The position numbers and the translations under genes were made by a program. Under the pieces are notes generated by a model, which made no database searches, was not told the origin of the DNA, and worked only from the letters and a program-made list of their open reading frames with translations. 64,000 nt of DNA. It comes from Nocardia sp. NRRL S-836. Lineage in GTDB: Bacteria; Actinomycetota; Actinomycetes; Mycobacteriales; Pseudonocardiaceae. Of this stretch, positions 39,760 through 48,794 are shown piece after piece. Location of the stretch: contig NZ_LGDY01000014.1 in the NCBI RefSeq assembly GCF_001279525.1, forward strand, positions 103,368 to 167,367, in the 5' to 3' direction. Within the stretch, counting starts at the first letter, position 1, and every line of letters starts with the position of its first letter.

Positions 39760-41559
39760 GTGAACGCCACCGTCTGGAGCCTCACCGCCATCGTCGCCGT
39801 CGCACTGGTGACGTTCCTGCTCGGCTACGTCGGGTCCCGCACCGCGAACACCACCCCGGACTTCCTGGTGGCGCGGCGGTCGATCCCGGCGACCCGCAAC
39901 GCCGCCGCGATCTCCGGTGAGTACCTGTCCGCGGCGTCGTTCCTGGGCGTGGCCGGGCTCGTGCTCAAGGACGGCGTCGACGCGCTCTGGTACCCGATCG
40001 GCTTCACCGCTGGCTACCTGGCGCTGCTGCTGTTCGTCGCGGCACCACTGCGGCGTTCCGGTGCGTACACGCTGCCCGACTTCGCCGAGGCCCGGCTGGG
40101 GTCGGCGAACGTGCGGCACTTCAGCACGTTCTTCGTGGTCTGCATCGGCGTGCTGTACCTGGTGCCGCAGCTGCAGTCGGCCGGCCTGACGCTCACGACG
40201 ATCACGGGGCTGCCCGCGTGGCTCGGCGGGCTGGTCGTCACGGCCATCGTGGTGGTCAACGTGCTGGGCGGCGGCATGCGCGCGATCACGCTCGTGCAGG
40301 CGTTCCAGTACTGGGGCAAGCTCTTCGCGATCGCCGCGCCCACGTTCGTTCTCTTCGTGGTGTTCCTCGCCGCGCCGGACCGGGGCACGCAGCCGATCAC
40401 CGACGAGGGCGTGGTCAGGTTCCCCAAGGCCGAGCAGATCACCGTCGCCGAGCAGGACATCAAGGTCCGCGTCGACGAGCCGCTGAGGCTGACGGTGCGC
40501 GGGCAGATCGACGGCAGGGACGCCGACGGGCCGGTGTACTGGAGCCGCGGCGTCTACGAGCTGAGCCCCGGCACGGTCATGGAGTTCCCCGCCGGGAGCC
40601 CGGTGCCGGTGGTCGAGGGCTCGCCGACGACCAACCACGACTGGCTGCGCCCGCAGACCGGTGGCCTGTCGGACCTGTTCCGGACCTACTCGCTGATCTT
40701 CGCGACGTTCCTCGGCACGATGGGCCTGCCGCACGTCCTGGTCCGCTTCTACACCAACCCGGACGGCAAGGCGGCCAGGCGGACGGCGCTGCACGTGCTG
40801 TACCTGCTGGGCCTGTTCTACATCTTCCCGACGGTGCTGGGCGTGCTGTCCCGGCTCTACCTGCCGCAGCTGCTGGTGAACGGCAAGACCGACGCCGCGG
40901 TGCTGATGCTGCCCCAGACGATGGTGCCGAACCTGGGCGGTCAGATCCTCGGCGCGATCGTCGCGGCGGGCGCGTTCGCCGCGTTCCTGTCAACCTCGTC
41001 CGGACTCGTCGTGTCCGTCGCCGGGGTCGTCTCGACGGACATCATGCCGGGCAAGGTTCGTGACTTCCGGTGGGCGACGGTGTTCACCGGACTCGTCGCG
41101 ATCGCGCTCGCACTGCTGCTCCCGCGCTCCGATGCGTCACTGACCGTGGCCATGTCGTTCGCGCTCGCCGCGTCGACGTTCTGCCCGCTTCTCGTCCTCG
41201 GGATCTGGTGGCGCGGCCTCACGTGGGTCGGCGCCGTGTGCGGTCTCGTCGTCGGTGGCGGCATGGTGATCTCGGCCCAGGTGATCAGCGTGATCAGCTC
41301 CTACACCGGCCGCTGGGCGCCCGCTGTGTTCACCCAACCAGCGCTGATCACGGTGCCGATCGCGTTCGCGACCATGATCGTTGTCAGCAAGGCGACCCGC
41401 AGGCGCGTGCCGGCCGACGTCAGCCAGATCCTCCTGCGGCTGCACGCGCCGGACCCGCTCGGCTTCATCCGCGACCGCGACATCGCCCGCTTCGGGACCG
41501 CGGAGGAGAAGGCCAGGATGGCCGGCGGCAAGCGCAGGGGAGCCGGACAAACACGCTGA
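39760..41559 (+). CDS. Sodium:solute symporter (SSS), acetate-permease-like
   Basis: 599 residues from GTG 39760, with about 13 membrane helices. SSS marks are the GEYLSAASFLGVAGLVLKDG helix with its Na+ site, MRAITLVQAFQYWGK and GTMGLPHVLVRFYTNPDGKA. It carries an unusual extracytoplasmic insert of about 95 residues (207-303: DRGTQPITDEGVVRFPKAEQ onward, charged and beta-rich) not seen in the second symporter at 42162. This suggests a cation/acetate-type carrier with an external domain. In the same operon as the LytTR regulator. Confidence 0.9.
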   Translation: MNATVWSLTAIVAVALVTFLLGYVGSRTANTTPDFLVARRSIPATRNAAAISGEYLSAASFLGVAGLVLKDGVDALWYPIGFTAGYLALLLFVAAPLRRSGAYTLPDFAEARLGSANVRHFSTFFVVCIGVLYLVPQLQSAGLTLTTITGLPAWLGGLVVTAIVVVNVLGGGMRAITLVQAFQYWGKLFAIAAPTFVLFVVFLAAPDRGTQPITDEGVVRFPKAEQITVAEQDIKVRVDEPLRLTVRGQIDGRDADGPVYWSRGVYELSPGTVMEFPAGSPVPVVEGSPTTNHDWLRPQTGGLSDLFRTYSLIFATFLGTMGLPHVLVRFYTNPDGKAARRTALHVLYLLGLFYIFPTVLGVLSRLYLPQLLVNGKTDAAVLMLPQTMVPNLGGQILGAIVAAGAFAAFLSTSSGLVVSVAGVVSTDIMPGKVRDFRWATVFTGLVAIALALLLPRSDASLTVAMSFALAASTFCPLLVLGIWWRGLTWVGAVCGLVVGGGMVISAQVISVISSYTGRWAPAVFTQPALITVPIAFATMIVVSKATRRRVPADVSQILLRLHAPDPLGFIRDRDIARFGTAEEKARMAGGKRRGAGQTR

Positions 41560-41814
41560 GTTATCGGCGTTTCGAACGGGTGAAAATTGGTCACTCGAAT
41601 CGGTGAACGGTGATTCCGGTCACGCTGAGTGCCCTTCGTCTACGAATACTGACCGTTCGTCGCATCACCCGACTGCTTGGCGCATGGCCTCGAACGGAGT
41701 CTTACCTGAGTGACTCAAGTCTCCATACGGTTCACGACCAAGAACGGACCGCACCTGGAGGCATCACGTGCCTGTCACGTTGCTGACACCTACGAGTACC
41801 GCGAGGAGGGGGTT

Positions 41815-42165
41815 GTGAGCACCGTCGAGCACACCCCGAGCGAGTCGGGCCCCGATGCGCAGAAGTGGGCCGACGTCCAAGCCAGCGCTGACTTCGTGGA
41901 GTTGAAACACCGCCTGCGCAAGTTCGTCTTCCCCGTCTCCGGGCTGTTCCTCGCGTGGTACGTGCTGTACGTGCTGCTCGCGGACTACGCGCACGGCTTC
42001 ATGTCCACCAAGGTGTTCGGCAACATCAACGTCGGGCTCATCTTCGGCCTGCTGCAGTTCGTGTCGACCTTCGTCATCACGACGCTGTACGTGCGGCACG
42101 CCAACAAGAACCTCGACCCGTTGGCGGAGAAGCTCCGCGGTGAGATCGAGGGAGACGGCAAGTGA
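41815..42165 (+). CDS. yjcH: DUF485 (YjcH-type) membrane protein
   Basis: 116 residues from GTG 41815, with a strong GAGGAGGGGG ribosome site. The DUF485 pattern: DFVELKHRLRKFVFPVSGLF, LAWYVLYVLLADYAHGFMST, KVFGNINVGLIFGLLQFVST, two membrane helices. E. coli YjcH sits directly before ActP. Its stop overlaps the GTG of the next gene (GTGA), so translation is coupled. The upstream gap 41560-41814 (255 bases) contains only the promoter region, with a TGAGTGACTCA palindrome at 41707. Confidence 0.92.
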   Translation: MSTVEHTPSESGPDAQKWADVQASADFVELKHRLRKFVFPVSGLFLAWYVLYVLLADYAHGFMSTKVFGNINVGLIFGLLQFVSTFVITTLYVRHANKNLDPLAEKLRGEIEGDGK

Positions 42166-43754
42166 AAGAGTCCAGCCCGATCCTCAACATCAGCATCTTC
42201 GGTGTCTTCGTCCTGATCACGCTGTTCGTGGTCATCCGGGCGAGCCGCAACACCAAGACCGCTGCCGACTACCTCGCCGCCGGTCGTGCCTTCACCGGTC
42301 CGCAGAACGGCATCGCGATCGCCGGCGACTACCTGTCGGCCGCGTCGTTCCTCGGCATCGCGGGCGCCATCGCCCTCAACGGCTACGACGGCTTCCTGTA
42401 CTCGATCGGCTTCCTGGTGGCGTGGCTCGTCGCGCTGCTGCTGGTCGCCGAGCTGCTGCGCAACACCGGCAAGTACACGATGGGCGACGTGCTGAGCTTC
42501 CGGATGCGCCAGCGCCCGGTCCGCGCCGCCGCCGCGACCTCGACGATGGCCGTCTCGTTCTTCTACCTGCTGGCCCAGATGGCCGGTGCCGGTGGTCTCG
42601 TCGCCCTGCTGCTCGGCATCACGGGCACCGGCGGCCAGGCCCTCGTCATCGCCGTGGTCGGCGCCCTGATGATCGCCTACGTCCTCATCGGCGGCATGAA
42701 GGGCACCACCTGGGTGCAGATCATCAAGGCGGTCCTGCTGATCGCCGGTGCCGGCGTCATGACCGTCTGGGTGCTCGGCAAGTACGGCTTCAACCTCTCG
42801 TCCCTGCTCGGTGCCGCGGTCGACAACGCGCCGAAAGCGGGCGAGAAGCTCCTCGGCCCCGGCTTGCAGTACGGCAAGACCGGCACCAGCAAGCTGGACT
42901 TCCTCTCGCTGGCGCTCGCCCTCGTGCTCGGCACCGCGGGTCTGCCGCACATCCTGATGCGCTTCTACACCGTGCCCACGGCGAAGGAAGCCCGCCGCTC
43001 GGTCGTGTGGGCGATCTGGCTGATCGGCATCTTCTACCTGTTCACGCTGGTCCTGGGCTACGGCGCCGGTGCGCTGGTCGGCCCGGACGCGATCAACAAG
43101 GCGCCCGGCAAGGCCAACTCGGCCGCTCCGCTGCTCGCGCTCGAACTGGGTGGCCCGATCCTGCTCGGCCTGATCGCGGCGGTCGCGTTCGCCACGATCC
43201 TCGCGGTCGTCGCCGGCCTGACGATCACGGCGTCGGCGTCGTTCGCGCACGACATCTACGCCAACATCATCAAGAAGGGCCAGGCGGAGGACAAGGACTC
43301 CGAGGTCAAGGTCGCCCGCCTCACCGCGATCGTGATCGGCCTGGTCTCCATCGGCGGCGGCATCGTCGCCAACGGCCAGAACATCGCGTTCCTCGTGGCG
43401 CTGGCGTTCGCGGTCGCGGCCTCCGCCAACCTGCCGACGATCCTCTACTCGCTGTTCTGGAAGAGGTTCAACACCTCGGGCGCGCTGTGGAGCATCTACG
43501 GCGGCCTGGCCGTGACGATCACCCTGATCATCCTGTCGCCCGCCGTCTCCGGCACGCCGACCTCGATGTTCAAGAACGCCGACTTCGACCTGTTCCCGCT
43601 GTCGAACCCCGGCATCGTCTCGATCCCGATCGCGTTCCTGCTCGGCTACGTCGGCACGATCCTGTCGAAGGACAAGGCCGACCCGGTCAAGCAGGCCGAG
43701 ATGGAGGTCCGCTCCCTCACCGGCGCGGGCGCCGAGAAGGCCATCGCGCACTAG
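42162..43754 (+). CDS. actP: Cation/acetate symporter ActP
   Basis: 530 residues, about 13 membrane helices. SSS/ActP marks: GIAIAGDYLSAASFLGIAGA, LLNTGKYTMGDVLSFRMRQR-like helix 3, LGTAGLPHILMRFYTVPTAK and the ASFAHDIYANIIKKGQAEDK loop. ActP imports acetate and related short carboxylates with Na+ or H+. With yjcH it forms the standard pair. It differs from the first symporter in lacking the external insert. A hairpin at 43769 follows. Confidence 0.93.
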   Translation: MKESSPILNISIFGVFVLITLFVVIRASRNTKTAADYLAAGRAFTGPQNGIAIAGDYLSAASFLGIAGAIALNGYDGFLYSIGFLVAWLVALLLVAELLRNTGKYTMGDVLSFRMRQRPVRAAAATSTMAVSFFYLLAQMAGAGGLVALLLGITGTGGQALVIAVVGALMIAYVLIGGMKGTTWVQIIKAVLLIAGAGVMTVWVLGKYGFNLSSLLGAAVDNAPKAGEKLLGPGLQYGKTGTSKLDFLSLALALVLGTAGLPHILMRFYTVPTAKEARRSVVWAIWLIGIFYLFTLVLGYGAGALVGPDAINKAPGKANSAAPLLALELGGPILLGLIAAVAFATILAVVAGLTITASASFAHDIYANIIKKGQAEDKDSEVKVARLTAIVIGLVSIGGGIVANGQNIAFLVALAFAVAASANLPTILYSLFWKRFNTSGALWSIYGGLAVTITLIILSPAVSGTPTSMFKNADFDLFPLSNPGIVSIPIAFLLGYVGTILSKDKADPVKQAEMEVRSLTGAGAEKAIAH

Positions 43755-43768
43755 CTTGTCGCACTGCC

Positions 43769-43806
43769 GAACGGGCCGTCCTGGAGATCTCCGGGGCGGC
43801 CCGTTC
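43769..43806 (+). terminator. Terminator after actP
   Basis: 13-bp stem GAACGGGCCGTCC / GGGCGGCCCGTTC (one G-T wobble) with a 12-base loop, 15 bases after the actP stop. Confidence 0.8.
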
Positions 43807-43841
43807 CGCGTTCGTGCAACCCGGCGGCGGCTGACCGCGTA

Positions 43842-44363
43842 ATGAACGCGAACGCAGCACGAGCATGGGGGATCGGAGTGCGGCGAGACGAGGAGTTCTC
43901 GGAGTTCTTCACGAGCCGGTTCGACTGGGCCCGGCGCACCGCGTACGCGTTGTGCGGCGACTGGTCGGAGGCCGAAGAGCTCGCGCAGAACGCATTCGTG
44001 CGTGCCTACGCGAAGTGGCCCAGCGTCCGGCGGGAGACCGCGGAGGCCTACGTCCGCACGATCGTGACGCGGCTGTTCATCAACAGCCGCCGCGTGCGCG
44101 AACGCCCGGTCGCCGACCTGCCGGAGCACGGCGTCGGCGGCGGTTTCGACGACCCCGACGCCCGCCTGCACGCGGCGTTGCGGAAGGTGCCGCCGAAACA
44201 GCGGGCCGCGCTGGTGCTGCGGTACGTGCACGACCTGTCCATCGAGCAGACGGCGGCCGAGCTGGGCTGCTCGGAGGGCAACGTGAAGAGCCAGACCGCC
44301 AGGGGCTTGGCGACGCTCCGCGAGGCGTACGGCGAGCCGATCACCACGGAGAGTGCCCGATGA
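43842..44363 (+). CDS. SigE-family ECF RNA polymerase sigma factor
   Basis: 173 residues. Region 2 (EFSEFFTSRFDWARRTAYAL and AEELAQNAFVRAYAKWPSVR) and region 4 (RKVPPKQRAALVLRYVHDLS and AAELGCSEGNVKSQTARGLA) are standard for the SigE/SACE-type actinobacterial group. Its TGA overlaps the ATG of the paired membrane protein gene, so it and its putative anti-sigma are made together. Target genes cannot be told. Confidence 0.92.
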   Translation: MNANAARAWGIGVRRDEEFSEFFTSRFDWARRTAYALCGDWSEAEELAQNAFVRAYAKWPSVRRETAEAYVRTIVTRLFINSRRVRERPVADLPEHGVGGGFDDPDARLHAALRKVPPKQRAALVLRYVHDLSIEQTAAELGCSEGNVKSQTARGLATLREAYGEPITTESAR

Positions 44364-45133
44364 GGATCGAAGACGAGCTGCGCGGAGCTCTGGACGTGCC
44401 CGCGCCACCACCGACAACGACGCTGGACGACGTGCTGCGGCGGGGCAAGCGCCGGGTGGCCGTGCGCCGGGCCGGACTCGCCGGCGGTGTGCTGGCCGTG
44501 GTGGCGGTGATCGGCATCGGCAGCGTCGCGTGGCGGACGGCAGCGAACCCCGAGCTGTCGCTCGCCGCCGGCCCGGCGTCCTGGCCGCGGGTGAGCTGCG
44601 GCGAGGCCGGTCCGCAGCCGGACGTGGTGCGGGACATGGGCATCCGACTGTCCTCGTTCGAGCAGATGAGGGCCTGGCGAGCCGCGGTGCAGGAGGTGGT
44701 CCCCGGCCGGGTCGTCGACTCGGAGCTCCCGGAGGACGCCACCAACCCCGCCAGCGTCCACTACGACGACCACAGGGCGTTCCGGGTCGACGTGCTCGAC
44801 CGGCAGGGCGCGGGGAGCCTGCGGTTCGCGATGGCCCGCTTCCAGGGCGAACCCGCCGCGGCCGCGGACAGCGTGCGGTGGGCGACCGGCACGTGCACCG
44901 CGATCCGCCGCTTCACCGGCCCCGACGGCACCGTGTACCAGCTCCACGCGCCCGCCGCCGAGGGGCAGGAGCTGCGCGTGCAGGCCCTGTACGTCTTCCG
45001 GCCCGACCACCTGGCGATCCGCGTCGAACAGGTCGACGCGGGCCGGACCAGCGCCAAGCCCACGCGGGACGCCCTGCCGTTGTCCGAAGTGGAGCTCGTG
45101 AGGCTCGGGGCCGCCGTCGCGGAGGTGCCCTGA
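44360..45133 (+). CDS. Putative anti-sigma/membrane-anchored partner of SigE-type sigma
   Basis: 257 residues. The N terminus MRIEDELRGALDVPAPPPTT is followed by a basic helix, one membrane segment (GLAGGVLAVVAVIGIGSVAW, about 37-60) and an extracytoplasmic domain with Cys79-like and CTAIRR cysteines. It begins with the same M-x-IEDELR motif as the partner of the second sigma factor at 51514. Position and layout suggest that the cytoplasmic N terminus binds the sigma factor, but no known anti-sigma zinc motif is present. Function inferred. Confidence 0.7.
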   Translation: MRIEDELRGALDVPAPPPTTTLDDVLRRGKRRVAVRRAGLAGGVLAVVAVIGIGSVAWRTAANPELSLAAGPASWPRVSCGEAGPQPDVVRDMGIRLSSFEQMRAWRAAVQEVVPGRVVDSELPEDATNPASVHYDDHRAFRVDVLDRQGAGSLRFAMARFQGEPAAAADSVRWATGTCTAIRRFTGPDGTVYQLHAPAAEGQELRVQALYVFRPDHLAIRVEQVDAGRTSAKPTRDALPLSEVELVRLGAAVAEVP

Positions 45134-45144
45134 GGGGTGGGCCG

Positions 45145-45178
45145 TGCCGGGAGGTTCACGTGAGTGCAACCTCCGGCA
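45145..45178 (+). terminator. Hairpin after the sigma/anti-sigma pair
   Basis: TGCCGG-G-AGGTT pairs with AACCTCCGGCA (one bulged G) around an 11-base loop, 11 bases after the stop. It also overlaps the region just upstream of the rhodanese gene. Confidence 0.5.
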
Positions 45179-45194
45179 TGGCACCATCTACGGC

Positions 45195-45533
45195 GTGACT
45201 GTTCCCAGCGTGGAGATCTCCGACGTTCCCGCCCAGCTGCCCGAAGGCGCCGTCCTGCTGGACGTGCGCGAGCAGGACGAGTGGGACGCCGGCCATGCGC
45301 CCGGTGCGCTGCACATCCCGATGAGCGAGATCGCCGCCCGTCTCGGCGAGGTGCCGAACGACACGCAGCTCTACGTCGTCTGCCGGGCCGGTGGCCGGTC
45401 CGCTCGCGTGACGCAGTACCTCAACGAGAACGGCTGGGAGGCCGTGAACGTCGAGGGCGGCATGCAGCACTGGGAAGCGGCCGGGCGTCCGCTGGAGGGC
45501 GGCGTCGACGGCATGGAACCCGAGGTCATCTGA
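45195..45533 (+). CDS. Single-domain rhodanese
   Basis: 112 residues from GTG 45195. Rhodanese motifs: LLDVREQDEWDAGHAPGALH, and the active-site loop VVCRAGGRSARVTQYL with the catalytic cysteine (about residue 66). It moves sulfur (sulfane) between carriers. Single-domain proteins like this act in sulfur trafficking. It precedes the DUF4328 membrane protein by 2 bases. Confidence 0.93.
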   Translation: MTVPSVEISDVPAQLPEGAVLLDVREQDEWDAGHAPGALHIPMSEIAARLGEVPNDTQLYVVCRAGGRSARVTQYLNENGWEAVNVEGGMQHWEAAGRPLEGGVDGMEPEVI

Positions 45534-45535
45534 TC

Positions 45536-46441
45536 GTGCAGCCGCTGCAGCCGATGCGCGTGGACTGGGTCGCGACACCGCCACCCGGTGCGTACCCGCA
45601 GCCCGCGCGCCGGACGCAGCGGCTGCGCTACAACGGTCCGCCGCACTACCCCGTGCCGCCGCGGTGGGGCTTCCCGCTGCTGGCGTGGCGCTGGCCGACG
45701 GCCGTGCTCGACACGGCGGAGAGCGCCGACCCGGTCGACGGCGTCCGCCGCCTGGGCAGGACCGCGCAGAACACGCTGTGGCTGGTCGCGTTCGTGGCGG
45801 TCTGGGCGGCGGCGTCCGAGCTCTGGCGGTACGTGCTGCTGGCGATGAGCCGCTTCGGCGCGCTCTCGCCGACCGTGGTCAACACCTCGGACGCGATGGT
45901 CGTGTCCTCGTCGGCGCTCCTGCTGGTCGGCTGGCCGCTGGCGTTGCTGTTCACTGTGCTGTGGGCGCGGCGTGCGCGCCACGTCGCCGCGACGATCGTC
46001 GGCTACGGGCCGTCCCGCTCGGACCGCTCCGCGCTGCTCAGCCTGTTCGTGCCCGGCGTGAACCTCGTCGTGCCCGGTTCGGTGCTCGCCGAGCTGGAAC
46101 ACGCCGTGGCCCGCCGTCCTGCCGACGAACGCCCGCGCCCCTCCCGGCTGCTGCTGTGGTGGTGGGGCCTGTGGGCGGCCTCCGGCGTGCTGTTCATGAT
46201 CACGGTGCTGTGGCTGCTGCGCGACGGCACCCAGGCCCAGGCCGACGGCGTGCTGCTGCACGCGCTCGGCGACCTGGTGCTGGCCGGCGTCGAGGTGACC
46301 ACCGCGCTGATGATCCGCCGCATCACGACGCTGCTGCTGCCGGTGGACGCCGCGTCCGTCCGGCTGATGCGCGTCCTGGAGGTGAAGGACGCCCCGGCGC
46401 CGCCGCTGCGGCCGTTCCGCGCCTCCGGTTCGCCCCGCTGA
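45536..46441 (+). CDS. DUF4328 membrane protein
   Basis: 301 residues from GTG 45536. A cytoplasmic N-terminal part with Pro/Arg is followed by about six membrane helices. The block WARRARHVAATIVGYGPSRS, ALLSLFVPGVNLVVPGSVLA, ELEHAVARRPADERPRPSRL matches DUF4328, with a Trp-rich LLLWWWGLWAASGVLFMI helix. Function unknown. It starts 2 bases after the rhodanese stop, so the two are likely co-transcribed. Confidence 0.75.
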   Translation: MQPLQPMRVDWVATPPPGAYPQPARRTQRLRYNGPPHYPVPPRWGFPLLAWRWPTAVLDTAESADPVDGVRRLGRTAQNTLWLVAFVAVWAAASELWRYVLLAMSRFGALSPTVVNTSDAMVVSSSALLLVGWPLALLFTVLWARRARHVAATIVGYGPSRSDRSALLSLFVPGVNLVVPGSVLAELEHAVARRPADERPRPSRLLLWWWGLWAASGVLFMITVLWLLRDGTQAQADGVLLHALGDLVLAGVEVTTALMIRRITTLLLPVDAASVRLMRVLEVKDAPAPPLRPFRASGSPR

Positions 46442-46499
46442 CCCCCGGCGTTCCCGTCGCGGCCTTCCCGGCGTCGCGCGGCGGTGCCAGGTTGGGTCC

Positions 46500-47510
46500 A
46501 TGCGGACACTCATCGGCGCACTGGTGGTCGCGCTGGCCACACCGGGCCTGGCAGCTGCCCACCCACACCGCGACTTCGACCTGCAGGCCCACCGCGGCGG
46601 CCTCGGCCTGACCGTCGAGAGCACCCTCGCGGCGTTCGGCAAGGCGCTCGAGCTCGGCGTCACCACCCTGGAGCTGGACCTCCAGATCACCAGGGACGGC
46701 CGCGAGGTCATCACCCACGACCGCAGGACCAACCCGGCGAAGTGCCTCGACACCGCACCCGCGTTCCCCGGCGACCCCGACTTCCCCTACGCCGGCAAGT
46801 ACGTGAAGGACCTGACCTTCGCGCAGGTCAGGACCCTCGACTGCGGCAGCACCCGGTCCCCGCAGCACTCCGGCCAGGAACTCTCGCCCGGCGCCCGCAT
46901 GCCCACCCTGGCCGAGCTGTTCGCCCTGGCCCGCGAGCACCGCGCCTGGGGCGTCCGCTTCAACGTCGAGACCAAGGTCGAGGCCGCCGCCCCGCACGAG
47001 ACCGCACCGCGCGAGCAGTTCGTCCAGCGCGCCGTCCAGGAGATCCGCCGCTCCGGCTTCCTGCCGAACGTGACCGTCCAGTCGTTCGACTGGGGCACCC
47101 TGATGCGCCTGCGCGAGGTCGAACCCCGCATCCCGCTGGTCGCACTGACCCAGCCCGAGTTCCTGCGCCCCGGCTCACCCTGGACCGGCGGCCTGGACCT
47201 CGACGACTTCGGTGGCAGCCCGTCCCGCGCCGTCCGCAGCTTCGGCGCCTCCGCGCTGTCCCCCGTGCACGGCAACCCGCAGAGCGGTGAGGTCGGCGAC
47301 CCCGACTACGTCCCGTTCACCACCCGCGCCCTGGTCGCCGACGCCCACCGCAACGGCCTCAAGGTCATCCCGTGGACCGTCGACGACCCGGCCACCATGC
47401 ACAAGCTGATCGACGACGGCGTGGACGGCATCATCACCGACTACCCCGACCGCCTGCGCGAGGTGATGGACGAACGCGGCTTCAAGCTGCCGCACAAGTA
47501 CCGCGGGTAG
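46500..47510 (+). CDS. Secreted glycerophosphodiester phosphodiesterase
   Basis: 336 residues with a signal peptide (1-20). TIM-barrel GDPD marks: QAHRGGLGLTVESTLAAFGK (His-Arg-Gly), LELDLQITRDGREVITHDRR (catalytic Glu-Asp-His), and PWTVDDPATMHKLIDDGVDG near the end. It hydrolyses glycerophosphodiesters to glycerol 3-phosphate and alcohol outside the cell, perhaps releasing phosphate or recycling phospholipid head groups. Convergent with the P450 (9-base gap). A second, cytosolic GDPD lies 1.3 kb away. Confidence 0.93.
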   Translation: MRTLIGALVVALATPGLAAAHPHRDFDLQAHRGGLGLTVESTLAAFGKALELGVTTLELDLQITRDGREVITHDRRTNPAKCLDTAPAFPGDPDFPYAGKYVKDLTFAQVRTLDCGSTRSPQHSGQELSPGARMPTLAELFALAREHRAWGVRFNVETKVEAAAPHETAPREQFVQRAVQEIRRSGFLPNVTVQSFDWGTLMRLREVEPRIPLVALTQPEFLRPGSPWTGGLDLDDFGGSPSRAVRSFGASALSPVHGNPQSGEVGDPDYVPFTTRALVADAHRNGLKVIPWTVDDPATMHKLIDDGVDGIITDYPDRLREVMDERGFKLPHKYRG

Positions 47511-47519
47511 GACGTCCGG

Positions 47520-48707
47520 TCACGCGCCGTCGGCGAGCTGCAGTGCGTGCAGGCCGCGGATCACGAACTCCGCGCGCCGGTCCGGCTGCTCGGCCAGCAC
47601 CGCGCCGGGCAGCTTGCGGTGCAACGCCGACAGCGCCGCCTCCACCTCGATCCGCGCGAGCGGCGCGCCCAGGCAGTAGTGGATGCCCATGCCGAAGCCG
47701 AGGTGCTGGTTCTTCTCCCGGCCGATGTCGAGCTCGTCGGGGCGGTCGAACACCAGCGGGTCGCGTGCGGCCGCACCCAGCAGGGCCGCGATCTTCTCGC
47801 CGGGTTCCAGCACGTGGCCCGCGATCTCCACGCGGTCGGTCGCGGTGCGTTCGAAGAGCTGCAACGGCGAGTCGTACCGGATCAGCTCCTCCACGGCCGT
47901 GGGCAGCAGCTCCGGGGTCAGCCGCTCCCACTGCGACCGGTGCTCCATCAGCGCGTAGACGCCGTTGCCGATCACGTTGACCGTCGCCTCGTGGCCCGCC
48001 ATCAGCAGCAGCACCGCGGTGGCGACGAGCTCGTCCTCGGTCAGCCGGGCGCCGTCGGTGTCGGTGACCGCGACCAGGTCCGACACGAGGTCCGCTCCCG
48101 GTGTGACCCGGCGCAACGCGATCAGCTCGCGCAGGTAGGCCACGAACTCGGTGGCGGCGCGCTCGGCCGCGTCCTGCTGCTCGGGAGGCAGGCCGTACTC
48201 GTACATCTTCACGATCGCGTTCGACCACGGCTGGAGCAGGTACCGGTCCGAGGCCGGCACGCCGAGCAGCTCGGCGATCACCTCGACCGGCAGCGGCGCG
48301 GCGACGTGCGCCAGCAGGTCGGCCTGACCGACGTCGGAGATCTTCGCGACCAGCTCGTCCACCAGCCGGTCGGCGAGCTCGGCCACCCACGGCCGCAACC
48401 GTTCGACGTGGCCGCGGCCGAACGCGGCGGCGACGAGGCGGCGCAGCCGGGTGTGCACCGGCGGCTCGTTCTCCAGCAGCGAGTTGCGGTGCAGCAGGTT
48501 GAACGACATGAACCGCTCCACCGGCTTCACGTCGGACCAGATGCGGCCGAGCGAGCGGTGGCGCAGGACGGCGGAGCAGGCGGCGTGCGAGACGGCGACG
48601 GCGATGCCCATGCCCTCGTGGTGGTGCACCTCACCGGCTGCTCGCAGCGAGGCGAAGGCCGGGTAGGGGTCGGCGATGAACTCGGGATCGCGCTGGTCGA
48701 ACGTCAC
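47520..48707 (-). CDS. Cytochrome P450
   Basis: 395 residues, soluble. The I-helix AGHEATVN, the E-x-x-R pair (VEELIRYDSPL) and the heme loop HLGFGMGIHYCLGAPLARIE with the cysteine ligand are all present. Length and motifs match actinobacterial CYP families. The GTG start (48707) has a plausible site. No electron partner (ferredoxin) gene is adjacent, and no biosynthetic cluster is visible, so the substrate is unknown. A T-A replacement of the second Thr in AGHETT is seen (AGHEAT). Confidence 0.92.
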   Translation of the reverse strand: MTFDQRDPEFIADPYPAFASLRAAGEVHHHEGMGIAVAVSHAACSAVLRHRSLGRIWSDVKPVERFMSFNLLHRNSLLENEPPVHTRLRRLVAAAFGRGHVERLRPWVAELADRLVDELVAKISDVGQADLLAHVAAPLPVEVIAELLGVPASDRYLLQPWSNAIVKMYEYGLPPEQQDAAERAATEFVAYLRELIALRRVTPGADLVSDLVAVTDTDGARLTEDELVATAVLLLMAGHEATVNVIGNGVYALMEHRSQWERLTPELLPTAVEELIRYDSPLQLFERTATDRVEIAGHVLEPGEKIAALLGAAARDPLVFDRPDELDIGREKNQHLGFGMGIHYCLGAPLARIEVEAALSALHRKLPGAVLAEQPDRRAEFVIRGLHALQLADGA

Positions 48708-48794
48708 AACGCGGACGGTAGGTCGAGGTCGCGCCGAAGTCCACGGCCAGTTGATTGACGTCTCAAATTGTTGTGCACGAACTATGGTGCGACT

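Noticed and set aside
41579..41594. GTGA-N7-TCAC CRP-like site upstream of the DUF485/actP genes
   Set aside because: Spacing is 7 instead of 6 and the outer T/A bases are missing.
41985..44417. 810-codon minus-strand open frame
   Set aside because: Arg/Asp/Gln-rich antisense shadow typical of high-GC DNA lying over yjcH, actP and the sigma gene.
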